A stretch of DNA of 64,000 bases from Leptospira dzoumogneensis. GTDB taxonomy: Bacteria; Spirochaetota; Leptospiria; Leptospirales; Leptospiraceae. The position numbers and the translations under genes are program-made. The stretch covers positions 124,001-188,000 of the forward strand of contig NZ_RQHS01000016.1 in NCBI RefSeq assembly GCF_004770895.1. The letters run 5' to 3'. Below are positions 9,752-20,635 of this stretch, in pieces (the stretch's first letter is position 1; each line of letters starts with the position of its first letter). The notes under the pieces were generated by a model. That model did no database searches and had not been told where the DNA came from. It saw only the letters and a program-made list of their open reading frames with translations.

Positions 9752-10855
9752 ATGGAAGTTAAGAACGCCAAGGAACTGAAGCGCCTCTCTAAAGAACTTC
9801 AAGAGAACTTTTTAAATCGCTGGAAACTTTTGAACCTGGATAAAGACCAGGATCAGCTCAAATCATATAATGATCGTATCGCAGAGCCTAGTTTTTGGGA
9901 TAACCCTGACCAGGCAAAATCGATCAGCCAAAGAAAAACGGAGTTAGAAAGAAAATTAGAGCCTTGGGTCAATATCCGCCGAGATATATTAGATTTTCCT
10001 GATTTAGTCGAACTCACTTTTGACGAAAAGGGAGAAGATGGAGTAGACGAACTCAGTTCAGAATACCAAAGATTAAAGTCTGAATTCGAAAGACTGGAAC
10101 TTTTGGGTGCTCTAAACGAGCCGGAAGATATGAAACCTGCGTTCTTAAATATACACCCGGGTGCAGGCGGAACGGAAAGCCAGGACTGGGCAGAGATGCT
10201 TTTCAGAATGTATCTGAAATATTTCGATAAAAAAGGATACCAGTACAGCGTAGTAGACTTCCAAGAGGGAGACGGCGCCGGGATCAAGAACGCCACCATA
10301 CATGTGATAGGCGATTTTGCTTACGGATTTATGAAATGCGAAAATGGAGTGCATCGTTTAGTGAGAATCTCTCCTTTTGACGCAAACAAACGTAGACATA
10401 CTTCTTTCGTATCCGTTCACGTAAGCCCGGAGTTGGATGACGATATAGATATTAAGATAGAAGATAAAGACATCCGAGTGGATGTGTATCGTTCTTCCGG
10501 AGCGGGTGGACAGCACGTTAACACCACTGACTCCGCGGTTCGTATCACTCATATTCCAAGCGGGATCGTAGTCGCCTGCCAGAACGAAAGATCCCAGATC
10601 AAAAACAGGGATACTGCTTTTAAAATGTTAAAAGCTAGACTTTATGAACTCGAACAAGAGAGATTAAAGGATGATCTGGAAAAAAAATCCGGAGAGAAAA
10701 AAGACATCTCCTGGGGAAGTCAGATCCGCTCTTACGTATTCCATCCTTATAATATGGTGAAAGATCATCGTACAGATCAGGAAACCGGAAACGTGCAGGC
10801 GGTCATGGACGGAGATATAGAACCGTTTATCATGGCTTACTTAAAAACTCTTTAA
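9752..10855 (+). CDS. prfB: Peptide chain release factor 2
   Basis: 367 residues, full length. RF2 recognises UGA/UAA stop codons and releases the peptide on the ribosome. The codon-recognition tripeptide SPF is at residues 207-209 and the catalytic GGQ at 252-254 within [17 protein letters not shown]. The gene is read in one frame from the ATG; the region where E. coli prfB has its programmed +1 frameshift (before the [14 protein letters not shown] segment) contains no in-frame UGA, so RF2 autoregulation by frameshifting is absent. The stop overlaps the end of the convergent TetR gene by four bases. Confidence 0.96.
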   Translation: MEVKNAKELKRLSKELQENFLNRWKLLNLDKDQDQLKSYNDRIAEPSFWDNPDQAKSISQRKTELERKLEPWVNIRRDILDFPDLVELTFDEKGEDGVDELSSEYQRLKSEFERLELLGALNEPEDMKPAFLNIHPGAGGTESQDWAEMLFRMYLKYFDKKGYQYSVVDFQEGDGAGIKNATIHVIGDFAYGFMKCENGVHRLVRISPFDANKRRHTSFVSVHVSPELDDDIDIKIEDKDIRVDVYRSSGAGGQHVNTTDSAVRITHIPSGIVVACQNERSQIKNRDTAFKMLKARLYELEQERLKDDLEKKSGEKKDISWGSQIRSYVFHPYNMVKDHRTDQETGNVQAVMDGDIEPFIMAYLKTL

Positions 10856-11415
10856 TGTTTCTCTTGGACTCCTTCTAAAAAGATGGTGACGATCGCATCG
10901 AATGCCATCGTATTAGAATAAGGACTTTGGAATAAGTAAGTCGGATTTAAGATCCCATCCACCGCAGCCAGCAGAATATCGATCGTCAGCTCCGGTGTGA
11001 CATCTTTTCGTATTTGTCCTGCTTTTTGTCCTTCCCGAAGAAGGTCCGCTAAACTCAATATCCTTTGTTTTCGGAACTCCCTCATCGTAACGAATAGATC
11101 CGGACGAACCATCTCTATATCTTTAGCGAAGGTTTTAGACATCTTAGATCCCAGATCCGAAATGAAAAATAGGATCTCCTTTAAACGATCGATCGGATCC
11201 TTTGACTTATCCTGCAAAACCTTGTCGAATTTTGTTTGGACCTTAGATCTCATAAGCTCGAAAACGGAATCGATAAGTTTATCCTTGGTATCATAATATT
11301 TATATAATGTTCTTTTGCTGATACCTATATGTTTCGCGATCTGATCCGTATTCGTTTTTGCAAAACCGGAGGACAAAAAAAGAAGAAAGGTCCTTTCTAA
11401 AATTCTTTCTATCAT
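10852..11415 (-). CDS. TetR family regulator at the end of an ABC transporter operon
   Basis: 187 residues with an N-terminal TetR helix-turn-helix ([20 protein letters not shown], then [19 protein letters not shown]) and a helical C-terminal domain. Its ATG overlaps the stop of the ABC ATPase gene by 4 bases, so it is the last gene of the adaptor-permease-ATPase operon. Regulators placed like this usually repress the operon they end; a palindrome at 14195-14223 upstream of the first gene is a candidate operator. Ligand unknown. Confidence 0.85.
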   Translation of the reverse strand: MIERILERTFLLFLSSGFAKTNTDQIAKHIGISKRTLYKYYDTKDKLIDSVFELMRSKVQTKFDKVLQDKSKDPIDRLKEILFFISDLGSKMSKTFAKDIEMVRPDLFVTMREFRKQRILSLADLLREGQKAGQIRKDVTPELTIDILLAAVDGILNPTYLFQSPYSNTMAFDAIVTIFLEGVQEKH

Positions 11416-12086
11416 TTTTCCCCCTTTCCATTGGAGATCATACCATCCACAAGTTTGATCTGTCTTTTAGCGGATTTGGCGAAATCAGGATCATGGGTAA
11501 CCATGATCACCGTGGTTCCTTCGGTCTTATTGATATCCTTAAAAATATCCATTACGATCTTTGCATTCGCGGAATCCAAAGCGCCTGTAGGCTCGTCCGC
11601 AAAAAGATATCTGGGTTTCATGACCAATGCTCTTGCAATAGAAACCCGCTGCATTTGTCCTCCGGAAAGTTTAGAAGGAATATGATCCAATTTATCTCCC
11701 AGATCGAATCGTTTCAAAAGACGGATCGCGTCTTCTCTTTTTTCTTTCAGTTTTCCCGCTTTTAAAGCAGGCATTAAAACATTCTCCAAAGCGGTAAACT
11801 CAGGAAGAAGATAATGAAATTGGAATACAAATCCCATATGAAGATTTCTAAAAGCGTGGAGATCCGTTTGAGATAAGGAACTGATCGTTCTTCCATCTAT
11901 ACTGATCTTTCCTTGGGAAGGATCATCTAAACTGCTGATCAAATACAAAAGTGTACTTTTCCCGGAGCCTGATTTTCCGGTTAAAGATACGAATTCATTT
12001 TCTTTGATCTCAAGACTGATCCCTTTGATCACATCAGTAGGAGGTTTTCCGAAACTCTTTTTAACGTTTTCTAATATGATTCCCAT
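11412..12086 (-). CDS. ABC transporter ATP-binding protein, LolD/MacB type
   Basis: 224 residues, a single nucleotide-binding domain. Walker [10 protein letters not shown] is at residues 37-45, the signature [16 protein letters not shown] follows near 140, and Walker B is [12 protein letters not shown]. This is the LolD/MacB/FtsE branch that powers mechanotransmission permeases rather than classical import. Its start codon overlaps the permease stop by one base, implying translational coupling. Partners are the permease at 12086-13333 and the adaptor at 13334-14152. Substrate could be a lipoprotein, peptide or drug. Confidence 0.93.
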   Translation of the reverse strand: MGIILENVKKSFGKPPTDVIKGISLEIKENEFVSLTGKSGSGKSTLLYLISSLDDPSQGKISIDGRTISSLSQTDLHAFRNLHMGFVFQFHYLLPEFTALENVLMPALKAGKLKEKREDAIRLLKRFDLGDKLDHIPSKLSGGQMQRVSIARALVMKPRYLFADEPTGALDSANAKIVMDIFKDINKTEGTTVIMVTHDPDFAKSAKRQIKLVDGMISNGKGEK

Positions 12087-13333
12087 TATTCCCCCCGAAT
12101 GATCTCGATTGGAGAAAGTTTACTAGCGGATCTTGCCGGAAAAATGCTCGCGATCAAAGTAGCAATGAACGCAAGCAAGAATGCTTGTAAATAAATAGAA
12201 GGCGCAAATGAAACCATCATCATACCTGATTTTGTCTGCATAAGAGGATTTGAAAAAGATACTTGTTCCAGCCTTCTGCAGATCAAATTCCCAAGGAACA
12301 TTCCTAAGATACCTCCTGCGATTCCCAGGATCAAACCTTGGATCAGGAATATTTTTAGAATGTCTCCTGCTTCATATCCTATGGACCTGAGGATCGCGAT
12401 CTCCCTTCTCTTTTGTCCGATCACAATGTTTAAAATATTATAAATTCCGAATCCTGCTACGAGTAGTATAGTTCCGACCAAAGCGTATCGGATCGCATCT
12501 TGCATTTTAAATAAGGAAATGAAAGTTGCATTTACATCTTCCCAGCTTTGCACTTTTACATCTCCGGATTCGGCCCATTCTCTTGCCTTAAGAGTTGCTT
12601 TAGAAACATCCTTAAGACGCACTGCAATATCGCTGATCCTATTCGGAGTTTGGTTCAAACTTTGGACATCTCCTAAATTTGCGAATGCAGTAGTCTCATC
12701 GATTGCCTTGTTTCCCATTTGGAAAGAAGCAGCTATTTTAAATGGAATCGGCTCGGACTTTCCGGTGCTGATATAAACCGTATCGGAGATCCTGGCTCCA
12801 AGTAAAAGTCTTAGGCCTTCTCCAATTACAAGTTTGTTCCCGCTTTCTTTGATTTCTAAAAAATCGCCTTGGATGATATTTTCATTAATTCTGGCAACCT
12901 TGGCTTGGAACTCGGGTTTTACTCCGATGATCCTTCCTGCTTCCGCAATTTTTCCTCTTCTATATATTACTTTAATTTGAAGTTGAGGAGAACTCGCCTC
13001 TACCTCCGGATCCGAGGCAACTTTCTTTTGCCATCCTGCTTGGTTTTCGATCTGTTCAGTGTCTCTTCTTCCTGAAGGAGGGACCGACCAAAAAGGAATT
13101 TCCTTAGAATGGAAAAGCACCTGATCCAGATCCTTCTCCCCTATAATTTTTACCTGAGAAGAGATCCTGATATGAGCATCATTATTTACGAGTTGGTCTA
13201 TTAGATATTCTCTTAAACCCAACATGATCCCTGAGATCACTATATATGCAGTCGCACCTAAGATAATCCCAAGTAAGGTAAAGATAGTTTGTTTTTTACG
13301 GGCAGACATCTGCCTAAGAGCGATAAACAACAT
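12086..13333 (-). CDS. MacB/FtsX-type ABC transporter permease
   Basis: 415 residues: an N-terminal membrane span ([20 protein letters not shown], then a hydrophobic run), a periplasmic domain of ~230 residues like the MacB_PCD fold, and three C-terminal spans including [20 protein letters not shown] followed by [20 protein letters not shown], the conserved FtsX-family coupling region. The ORF follows the adaptor with no spacing. Length and topology match MacB/LolC/LolE permeases. It would act in the inner membrane with the ATPase. Confidence 0.9.
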   Translation of the reverse strand: MLFIALRQMSARKKQTIFTLLGIILGATAYIVISGIMLGLREYLIDQLVNNDAHIRISSQVKIIGEKDLDQVLFHSKEIPFWSVPPSGRRDTEQIENQAGWQKKVASDPEVEASSPQLQIKVIYRRGKIAEAGRIIGVKPEFQAKVARINENIIQGDFLEIKESGNKLVIGEGLRLLLGARISDTVYISTGKSEPIPFKIAASFQMGNKAIDETTAFANLGDVQSLNQTPNRISDIAVRLKDVSKATLKAREWAESGDVKVQSWEDVNATFISLFKMQDAIRYALVGTILLVAGFGIYNILNIVIGQKRREIAILRSIGYEAGDILKIFLIQGLILGIAGGILGMFLGNLICRRLEQVSFSNPLMQTKSGMMMVSFAPSIYLQAFLLAFIATLIASIFPARSASKLSPIEIIRGE

Positions 13334-14152
13334 TTATTTATCCTCCTGGACAAGCACCTTATCTCCTAAACGAACCTCTCCGGAAACAAGTTCGGCATAT
13401 TCTCCGTTCGTAAGTCCGGTCTCGATCTCTTTTACACGAACTTTACCGTTTTCTAATACTTTAATTTTTCCGGACTGGATCCCTTTGATTGGAACTAATA
13501 TGACATTTTCTTTGCTGGAAGTTTCGATAGCAACATCTGCGGTCATTCCGGGAAGTATCTCCGGTGGAATTCCAACCGGAGTGATATGAACTTGGAATTG
13601 TCCATCTGCAGGATATACTGACTTCACTTCTCCTTCGAAATTTTTATCCCCGAGAGCCTCAAAACGGATCCGGACCTTCTGTCCTTTTTTGACCTTTACT
13701 GCGCCCTTCTCCTCTAAAGATACAGTCAGATATCTTTTTTTCAGATCCATCACCGTAACCACAGGAGTTTGAGGAACCACAGTTTCCTTGGTCTCATAAG
13801 CAACGTTAGTCACTATTCCTGCAAAAGGAGATCTCATAGTTCCGAAACTATCGAACTCTACAAGAGGAGTTCCTTCTTGGACCTGGTCTCCTTCTTCCAC
13901 AAAAATTTTTCGAATGGCAGAAGGGATCGCGACCCTGAGATGATACACTTCCGAAGAACTGACAGTCGCAAGACCATAAACGGATTCTATGATAGAGCCT
14001 TGGATGATCTCGGAAGTATCCTTGTTGGAATTCCTACCTCTCCAAACAAAAAGAATTAGAAGTAAGATTACCGGAAGAGCGGCCCAAACTAAAAGTTTAG
14101 GTCTTTCCTTGAGCTGAAGGATCCAACGATCGAATGGAAGTGAAATTTTCAT
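13334..14152 (-). CDS. HlyD/MacA-type periplasmic adaptor without a helical hairpin
   Basis: 272 residues, shorter than the ~370 of MacA. An N-terminal membrane anchor (LVWAALPVILLLILFVW, residues ~22-38) precedes a barrel-sandwich domain: IRKIFVEEGDQVQEGTPLVE, then MRSPFAGIVTNV. The two lipoyl halves are joined by only a few residues, so the coiled-coil hairpin that normally docks to TolC is missing. A beta-barrel and a membrane-proximal domain follow. It is the first gene of the four-gene operon. Without the hairpin it may help the permease in the periplasm instead of spanning to the outer membrane; that is inference. Confidence 0.85.
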   Translation of the reverse strand: MKISLPFDRWILQLKERPKLLVWAALPVILLLILFVWRGRNSNKDTSEIIQGSIIESVYGLATVSSSEVYHLRVAIPSAIRKIFVEEGDQVQEGTPLVEFDSFGTMRSPFAGIVTNVAYETKETVVPQTPVVTVMDLKKRYLTVSLEEKGAVKVKKGQKVRIRFEALGDKNFEGEVKSVYPADGQFQVHITPVGIPPEILPGMTADVAIETSSKENVILVPIKGIQSGKIKVLENGKVRVKEIETGLTNGEYAELVSGEVRLGDKVLVQEDK

Positions 14153-14194
14153 AGCCTTGTCCTAATACTAGTAGGACGAAATCGATCTCAAAAA

Positions 14195-14223
14195 GTAAAC
14201 TATTTTATTGTATTTTAGTTTAC
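14195..14223 (-). promoter_or_regulatory. GTAAACTA/TAGTTTAC palindrome upstream of the ABC operon
   Basis: An exact 8-base inverted repeat (GTAAACTA at 14195-14202, TAGTTTAC at 14216-14223) with a 13-base AT-rich centre, 43 bases upstream of the adaptor start. Size and place suit a regulator site, most simply for the operon's own TetR protein. Binding is inferred. Confidence 0.5.
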
Positions 14224-14290
14224 ATACAAAGATGTCAATTTGGCACCAATGCGAATTTTCTCAAAACCGGAACCTGGCATTGGACCGCGG

Positions 14291-14306
14291 TGTAGGAATT
14301 CCTACA
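14291..14306. repeat. TGTAGGAATTCCTACA palindrome, copy 1
   Basis: A perfect 16-base palindrome between the ABC operon and the DoxX-like gene. The same sequence occurs at 53358-53373, and a variant with GAGCTC at the centre at 14940-14955. It is a dispersed short palindromic repeat; function unknown. Confidence 0.65.
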
Positions 14307-14396
14307 ATTGTAAGCAATCAACATTCCACTTTGATTTATATTTACAACTCAGCATGAATTTATAACTATATCGAATCTCGAATTCAGAGGATCTAT

Positions 14397-14768
14397 ATGA
14401 ACAAAACAGTTATTAAAGTTTTATATTGGGCGACCACAGGCCTTATCGCTGTTGGAAATTTATTCGGAGCTTATGCATACACAAGCCAAAGCCCGCAAGT
14501 GTTAGAAGGACTCGCTCATCTTGGCTATCCTGGATACTTAGCTTTAATTTTAGGGCCTGCAAAAGGTTTGAGCGCACTTGCTCTTCTTTATCCAAAATTT
14601 CCAAGACTGAAAGAATGGGCTTATGCAGGAATCACCTTTAATGTGTTAGGTGCCGGAATCTCTCATCTTCTTGCAAAGGATCCAAATTTCGCGACTCCAT
14701 TTATTTTCTTGGTTTTGGTCGCGGTTTCTTATACTACTTGGAGAAAATTAGAAGCTGATAAAGCTTAA
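14397..14768 (+). CDS. DoxX-like membrane protein
   Basis: 123 residues with four predicted membrane spans (about 8-27, 46-65, 73-92, 98-115), matching the DoxX-like family (SAGLMALLYP-type segment seen here as KGLSALALLYPKFPRLKEWAYAG in two parts). Members are small inner-membrane proteins whose reactions are mostly unknown; some relate to quinone or thiosulfate redox. The start sits behind AGAGGA at 14387-14392. It is a single gene flanked by repeats and not in an operon. Confidence 0.8.
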   Translation: MNKTVIKVLYWATTGLIAVGNLFGAYAYTSQSPQVLEGLAHLGYPGYLALILGPAKGLSALALLYPKFPRLKEWAYAGITFNVLGAGISHLLAKDPNFATPFIFLVLVAVSYTTWRKLEADKA

Positions 14769-14794
14769 AATCTTCCAAAGAACTAGATAACCCG

Positions 14795-15162
14795 CGGGAA
14801 AGATTCGGGCGGCCCCCTTCGGGTCGCGCTGCTTCGATTTCGCTTACGCTCATCCGGACACAATGTGTCCGGACTAAAGATCTACGCATCGCTGCCGCTG
14901 TTACTAAACCAAGAATATATAGTTCAAGAAAAATCTTAATGTAGGAGCTCCTACAAGAGAGATAAAATTCGTTTGCAAGAATTAAAAATTTCTGATATGC
15001 AAATGGCAGCTCTCCCACGAGCCACTCCCCCCAAATCCCAATGCAGGGCGGGGGCGATCTCTGATTCACGTTGGAATTCCGACAGTTCGGGGACTTTGCG
15101 CTTCGTACTGCGGCAATCTTCACTACCTACGGGTCATTGCCGAGGACGCGGCCCAATCTTTT
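14795..15162. repeat. Repeat-rich intergenic region with two palindromes
   Basis: No gene is supported in 14769-15162. It holds a GC-rich stretch (14795-14850), an exact hairpin TCCGGACACA-A-TGTGTCCGGA (14853-14873), the palindrome TGTAGGAGCTCCTACA (14940-14955) and another GC-rich block (about 15020-15155). Base composition differs from neighbouring genes. These look like dispersed intergenic repeats; a decayed gene cannot be excluded. Confidence 0.5.
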
Positions 15163-16545
15163 CTAATATGAAATGATTGGCTCTCTTCTTCCGAATTGTT
15201 TGCCGTATTCTTCCCAGAATTTTCCGTTTGGGTTTCGAGGATTTTTTCGATCTCTGAATTCCGGTTTTAATCCTAATAGGAAATACATCGCAGTTTTTTG
15301 TTTATTCTTCACTGGAAGTTTTCCGCGGGACTTGAATTGGAAATATTCGTCGGTTAAATCCACGATAGATTGGGTCACGTTTACTTTTCCGGGTTCACTG
15401 TTGGATTCCATTCTGCTTGCGAGATTAACTGTGTCTCCCCACACGTCGTAGGAAAATTTTCTTGCGCCGATCACTCCGGCGACCAAGGGACCGGAGTGGA
15501 TCCCGATCCTTGCTTTCCAGTTGGGGCCCTTTTTTAGTTTGGATAATTCCTCGAGACGTTCAAGCATTTCCAATGCGGCGAGCAAACTGTCTACTGCATG
15601 CGAGGATCTGTAAGAAGGGACTCCCGCCACGCACATATATGCGTCTCCGATCGTTTTCAATTTTTCTAATCTATGCGTTTCGGTTACGGAATCGAAATGC
15701 CTAAAACAAAAATCTAATTCTTTTACAAGATCGTTTGGCGTGAGTTTTTCCGCGATGGAAGTGAATCCGTAAAAATCAGTGAATAATACTGTAGCTTGAG
15801 TGATCAGCCTTGGCTCCGAACTTCCTGTTTTTTTGAGTTCATCTGCGGTTTCTTTGGGAAGTATATTCAATAATAGTAATTCTGTTTTTGCTTTTTCTTC
15901 CTTGAGGGAACGGTCCGCATCCCAGGCGGCCTGTGCTAATTCTTTTCCTATGAATGAAAACCAAGCGACTACCAGGATCAAACTAGTGAAGTAAAAGTAA
16001 CTTCTGTATTTAGGCTCTAAGCTAAGTATAGGATCGAAAAAATACGGTATGATATGAACGGCAACGAACAAAAGTGCAAGTGCGGCTTCCATGATATAGA
16101 TGTATTTCTTTTCTTCAGGAGGAAATATATAAAATGGAAATGCAAAACTTGCTATAATGTATAGATCTAATCCTGCTTCCTGGGGCAGGATCCTGGAGAT
16201 CATCAAAAGCTGCATTGTTCCTACAGCTGCAAGCAATAGCCTCGCAGCCTTATGGGAACGAATAAAATTAAAGAATAATACGAATGCATATCCGAATACA
16301 TTTACTGTCCAAAGCAGATACAGCCAAATCGGGAATGCCAATCCAAAGGCAGTGAATACGATATAATAAACTAATGTAAAAATTGCAGTGATCAATACCA
16401 CTGCATTGGTCGCCACTATGTATCTGGCTCCGGGCGCGTCTTCTACTCCTATCGATAATAGTTTTTTCCAGATCCTTTCCGGGATCCGGCAATATTCGAA
16501 TAAGGTTTTGAAGATGCCCGGAGATTCTTTCAGTCGAGAAAACAT
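15163..16545 (-). CDS. Membrane adenylate cyclase, class III
   Basis: 460 residues: six hydrophobic spans in the first ~215 residues, then a class III nucleotide cyclase catalytic domain. Visible active-site elements are VLFTDFYGFTSIAEKL (first metal Asp), LKTIGDAYMCVAG (the adenine-selecting Lys and second metal Asp) and YDVWGDTVNLASRMES (adenine-contact Asp, transition-state Asn and Arg). This set points to cAMP formation. The six-span layout recalls mycobacterial Rv1625c-type cyclases. It lies 9 bases behind a GyrI-like gene on the same strand, so the two are probably one operon. The signal sensed by the membrane part is unknown. Confidence 0.92.
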   Translation of the reverse strand: MFSRLKESPGIFKTLFEYCRIPERIWKKLLSIGVEDAPGARYIVATNAVVLITAIFTLVYYIVFTAFGLAFPIWLYLLWTVNVFGYAFVLFFNFIRSHKAARLLLAAVGTMQLLMISRILPQEAGLDLYIIASFAFPFYIFPPEEKKYIYIMEAALALLFVAVHIIPYFFDPILSLEPKYRSYFYFTSLILVVAWFSFIGKELAQAAWDADRSLKEEKAKTELLLLNILPKETADELKKTGSSEPRLITQATVLFTDFYGFTSIAEKLTPNDLVKELDFCFRHFDSVTETHRLEKLKTIGDAYMCVAGVPSYRSSHAVDSLLAALEMLERLEELSKLKKGPNWKARIGIHSGPLVAGVIGARKFSYDVWGDTVNLASRMESNSEPGKVNVTQSIVDLTDEYFQFKSRGKLPVKNKQKTAMYFLLGLKPEFRDRKNPRNPNGKFWEEYGKQFGRREPIISY

Positions 16546-16554
16546 TCGACTGCC

Positions 16555-17121
16555 TCAATCGATCCCGACTGAATCCAAAGAAAATAGATATTTAGTGTTC
16601 TTCTCTACGATCGGTTCGTAGATTTCCATAGAAGCCTTTCCGTTCATATCGCAGCCTTTTTCTATACAGACTTTTGTGAGTTCCGGATAAACTTTAAAAA
16701 TTCCAAGGAAGATAGAAACAAAACTTCTCAAAGGAAAGTCAGCGGTTAGATATCTTTTCTTTTGTATGACCTTGTATTTTAAAGGTAAAGAAAATCCGGA
16801 AGGAATTTCGGTAATAGGCTCCGAGAACAAAGCGCCTACTTCACATCTTAATTTTTCCTCAGGAACTGTATTCGGATTATCCTTATAGATGCCGAATAGT
16901 TTGTAGTTTTTGATTCCCTTCTCCGGAAATTCTTTTTGGATAGCTTCGAAAGTTTCTCCTACATTTCTATAATTTCCAACTCTATCATGTGATAGAACAT
17001 AGAATGGTCCTAATGTTTCTTCCTTTACCTGAACGGTATCGAATGCGCCCAAATAATAAAAATAACCAATTCCTGAAACGATTAAGGCAAGAATAACACC
17101 TAAAAAAACTTTCAACTTCAT
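16555..17121 (-). CDS. Membrane-anchored GyrI-like protein
   Basis: 188 residues. An N-terminal membrane anchor (residues ~5-23) is followed by a GyrI-like/effector-binding fold, seen in [41 protein letters not shown] and LRCEVGALF. GyrI-like domains bind small molecules; TEX264-type homologues share the anchor-plus-GyrI layout. It is transcribed just before the adenylate cyclase, which suggests a linked sensory role, but no direct evidence shows this. Confidence 0.65.
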   Translation of the reverse strand: MKLKVFLGVILALIVSGIGYFYYLGAFDTVQVKEETLGPFYVLSHDRVGNYRNVGETFEAIQKEFPEKGIKNYKLFGIYKDNPNTVPEEKLRCEVGALFSEPITEIPSGFSLPLKYKVIQKKRYLTADFPLRSFVSIFLGIFKVYPELTKVCIEKGCDMNGKASMEIYEPIVEKNTKYLFSLDSVGID

Positions 17122-17248
17122 CTGGAAACTCCGGAAGGGAATTCTAAACGAAGCATGATACTGATTGCAAGAAAGATTTTGAATGAATTCTGATTTGGAT
17201 CGGCTTACTTAGAAAACTGAGACCGTTCACTATGGGCTTAAAGAAAAT

Positions 17249-18583
<1,335 letters not shown>

Positions 18584-18702
18584 GGGAGCAGGGTAAGTAA
18601 AACCCCGTCGGATTTCAATTCGGAAAAAGATTCTGAAGGTTTTCCCCTTATCTTTTCCGGAAATCTTCCGATCCTAAAAGAAGCGCCGGAGGATTTTGTC
18701 TC

Positions 18703-19899
18703 ATGATCACAGCAAGAAAAACGTTTTTACCTTTCGCACTCCCCTCGATTTCAGAAAAAGCGATCGAAGAAGTGGCGGCGGTACTGCGCTCCGGCTGGAT
18801 CACCTCAGGACCAAAAGTAAAAGAATTCGAAGAAGAATTCGCAAAATACACAGGAGCAGAATTTGCCCTGGCTATGAATTCCGCGACCGCAGGACTTCAT
18901 CTCGCTTTGGAATCCATCGGGCTTTGTTCCGAAGACGCAGTCCTTGTTCCTGCAGTAACATTTACGGCGACCGCAGAGACAGTTTGTTATTTCGGCGCTG
19001 AGCCGATCCTGACCGATGTTGATCCGATCTTCAACCTAATGACTGAGGCTACCTTAAAGGAAACCATTGAAAAAGAATGCGTGTTTTCCAAAGGGAATCT
19101 GGTTCACAAAAAGACAGGAAAGACGGTGCGCGCAGTGATGCCTGTGCATCTTGCGGGTGCAGTCTGCGATATGGATTCCATCAACTCACTCGCAAAAGAA
19201 TATCATCTTTATGTAATTGAAGATTCCGCTCATGCATTCCCTGCGGTTCATAAGGGAGAAAGGATCGGAACCCACGGCGATTTTACAGTATTCAGTTTTT
19301 ATGCCACTAAAGGGATCACTACCGGAGAAGGTGGAATGGTCACAACTCGTCACGCCCATTTTGCGGAAAGAATGAAACTGATGAGACTTCATGGGATCAA
19401 TAGAGAGACTTACGGTCGTCCGGGCTGGTATTACGAAGTAGTTTCTCCCGGTTATAAATATAATATGAGCGATATCGCTGCGGCTCTCGGACTCGTCCAG
19501 CTTGCAGAGGCGGAGGATCTTTGGAGAAGAAGGATCCGAATCGCCGAGATCTATCGCTCCGAATTCGCAGACCTACCTTTTCTACATCTTCCTCTTCCCG
19601 CAATCGATGGAGAACATTCTTGGCATTTATTCAGAGTAGAAGTGGATACGGTCCCAGGAAAGATCAACAGAGACATCCTTTGTTCTGAATTACAAAAACG
19701 AAATATAGGTTCCAGCCTTCATTTTATCCCTTTATACGAACATCCTTTCTACCAAAGATTCGGATTCGAAAGAAAAAATTATCCGAACGCGGATGCGATG
19801 TATAAAAGAACTCTTTCACTTCCTCTATTCGCAGGAATGACTGATGGCGATATCGAAGATGTTGTCACTGCTGTGAAAGATATTTTTACAAATCTGTAG
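18703..19899 (+). CDS. DegT/DnrJ/EryC1/StrS family aminotransferase
   Basis: 398 residues, full length. A PLP-dependent enzyme of the sugar-nucleotide aminotransferase type. The PLP Lys is K203 within FYATKGITTGEGGMVTT; other family marks are ALAMNSATAGLHLALESIG, VPAVTFTATAETV, VIEDSAHAFP and NMSDIAAALGLVQL. It would aminate a keto-sugar nucleotide for surface polysaccharide or glycoprotein synthesis. GGAGGA at 18687-18692 supports the start. No other sugar gene is adjacent; the SpsF-PseG fusion at 1535 is the nearest candidate partner in the window. Confidence 0.92.
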   Translation: MITARKTFLPFALPSISEKAIEEVAAVLRSGWITSGPKVKEFEEEFAKYTGAEFALAMNSATAGLHLALESIGLCSEDAVLVPAVTFTATAETVCYFGAEPILTDVDPIFNLMTEATLKETIEKECVFSKGNLVHKKTGKTVRAVMPVHLAGAVCDMDSINSLAKEYHLYVIEDSAHAFPAVHKGERIGTHGDFTVFSFYATKGITTGEGGMVTTRHAHFAERMKLMRLHGINRETYGRPGWYYEVVSPGYKYNMSDIAAALGLVQLAEAEDLWRRRIRIAEIYRSEFADLPFLHLPLPAIDGEHSWHLFRVEVDTVPGKINRDILCSELQKRNIGSSLHFIPLYEHPFYQRFGFERKNYPNADAMYKRTLSLPLFAGMTDGDIEDVVTAVKDIFTNL

Positions 19900-19941
19900 A
19901 CGCACAAGAAATCAGCCGGAATCAATATTCCGGCGCTTCTT

Positions 19942-20541
19942 CTACTTAAAGAAAATATAAAATAAGAATACCTTCACAAAAAGTACAAGAAAACCATCTT
20001 CCAGGTCGGAAGCTTCTTCCGCTTTTTCAAAAGAAGAAAGTGCAATGATCCATTCTTCCACTTCTTCTGCGATGTCAGAATCGTCGAAAGCAGAAAGATC
20101 TATTTTTTTATAACCTGCTTTCGGGATCTCTACTCCGCATACCAAACAAAGATCGGAAATAATATCCAAGGATTCTTCCCGGACCAGTTCTGAAAATTCT
20201 CCCATTTCTTTGGTTTCGATCAGGACCGATTGTCCAAGCTCCAATACATCTTCCATCACGGATTCGGAACCTTCTTCATCCGCTAAATCTCTCCAAGAGC
20301 GTAACGCTTCCAGCAGAAGGTCCGCAAGTTCCAAAACTTTTTCGGATGCTTCTTTCTTGTCCTCTTCCGACAAATTCTCCGGAAGGCCTTGTAGCCAGGA
20401 AGTTTGGACGGCTTGGATGGCCCCTTCTCCGCTGCTTAAATATCTGAGCAGTAGATAAACTAGGGCCCAAACATTCTCCTTATGTTTTTTTACGGAGTAG
20501 AAGTTTTGGATGGATTTGAATTCTTTCAGGGCGAATGCCAT
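19942..20541 (-). CDS. Acidic hypothetical protein
   Basis: 199 residues, not recognised. It is rich in Glu and Leu and predicted almost wholly helical, with a hydrophobic last ~12 residues. No catalytic motif, Cys cluster or signal peptide is seen. It lies convergent to the DegT gene and divergent from the nitrilase. In length and composition it resembles the protein at 40668-41321, but I cannot align them with confidence. Confidence 0.6.
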   Translation of the reverse strand: MAFALKEFKSIQNFYSVKKHKENVWALVYLLLRYLSSGEGAIQAVQTSWLQGLPENLSEEDKKEASEKVLELADLLLEALRSWRDLADEEGSESVMEDVLELGQSVLIETKEMGEFSELVREESLDIISDLCLVCGVEIPKAGYKKIDLSAFDDSDIAEEVEEWIIALSSFEKAEEASDLEDGFLVLFVKVFLFYIFFK

Positions 20542-20635
20542 ACTTCTCCTAAATTTTGCCGGGAAGGGGCTAAGACAAGCAGAATGTAAAGAATATCATT
20601 TTGCATTTTGCCCGAGGATCTGGAATACTGAGTCT

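Noticed and set aside
9752..10855. Programmed frameshift in prfB
   Set aside because: The gene reads through in one frame with no in-frame UGA where E. coli RF2 has one, so no frameshift is required.
14734..15123. A 129-residue open frame on the minus strand
   Set aside because: It runs through GC-rich palindromic repeats and overlaps the end of the DoxX-like gene, so it is not a credible protein.
20510..20635. An earlier start for the nitrilase-like gene
   Set aside because: The extra 42 residues do not fit the family and overlap the divergent gene; the ATG at 20636 fits the usual N-terminus.
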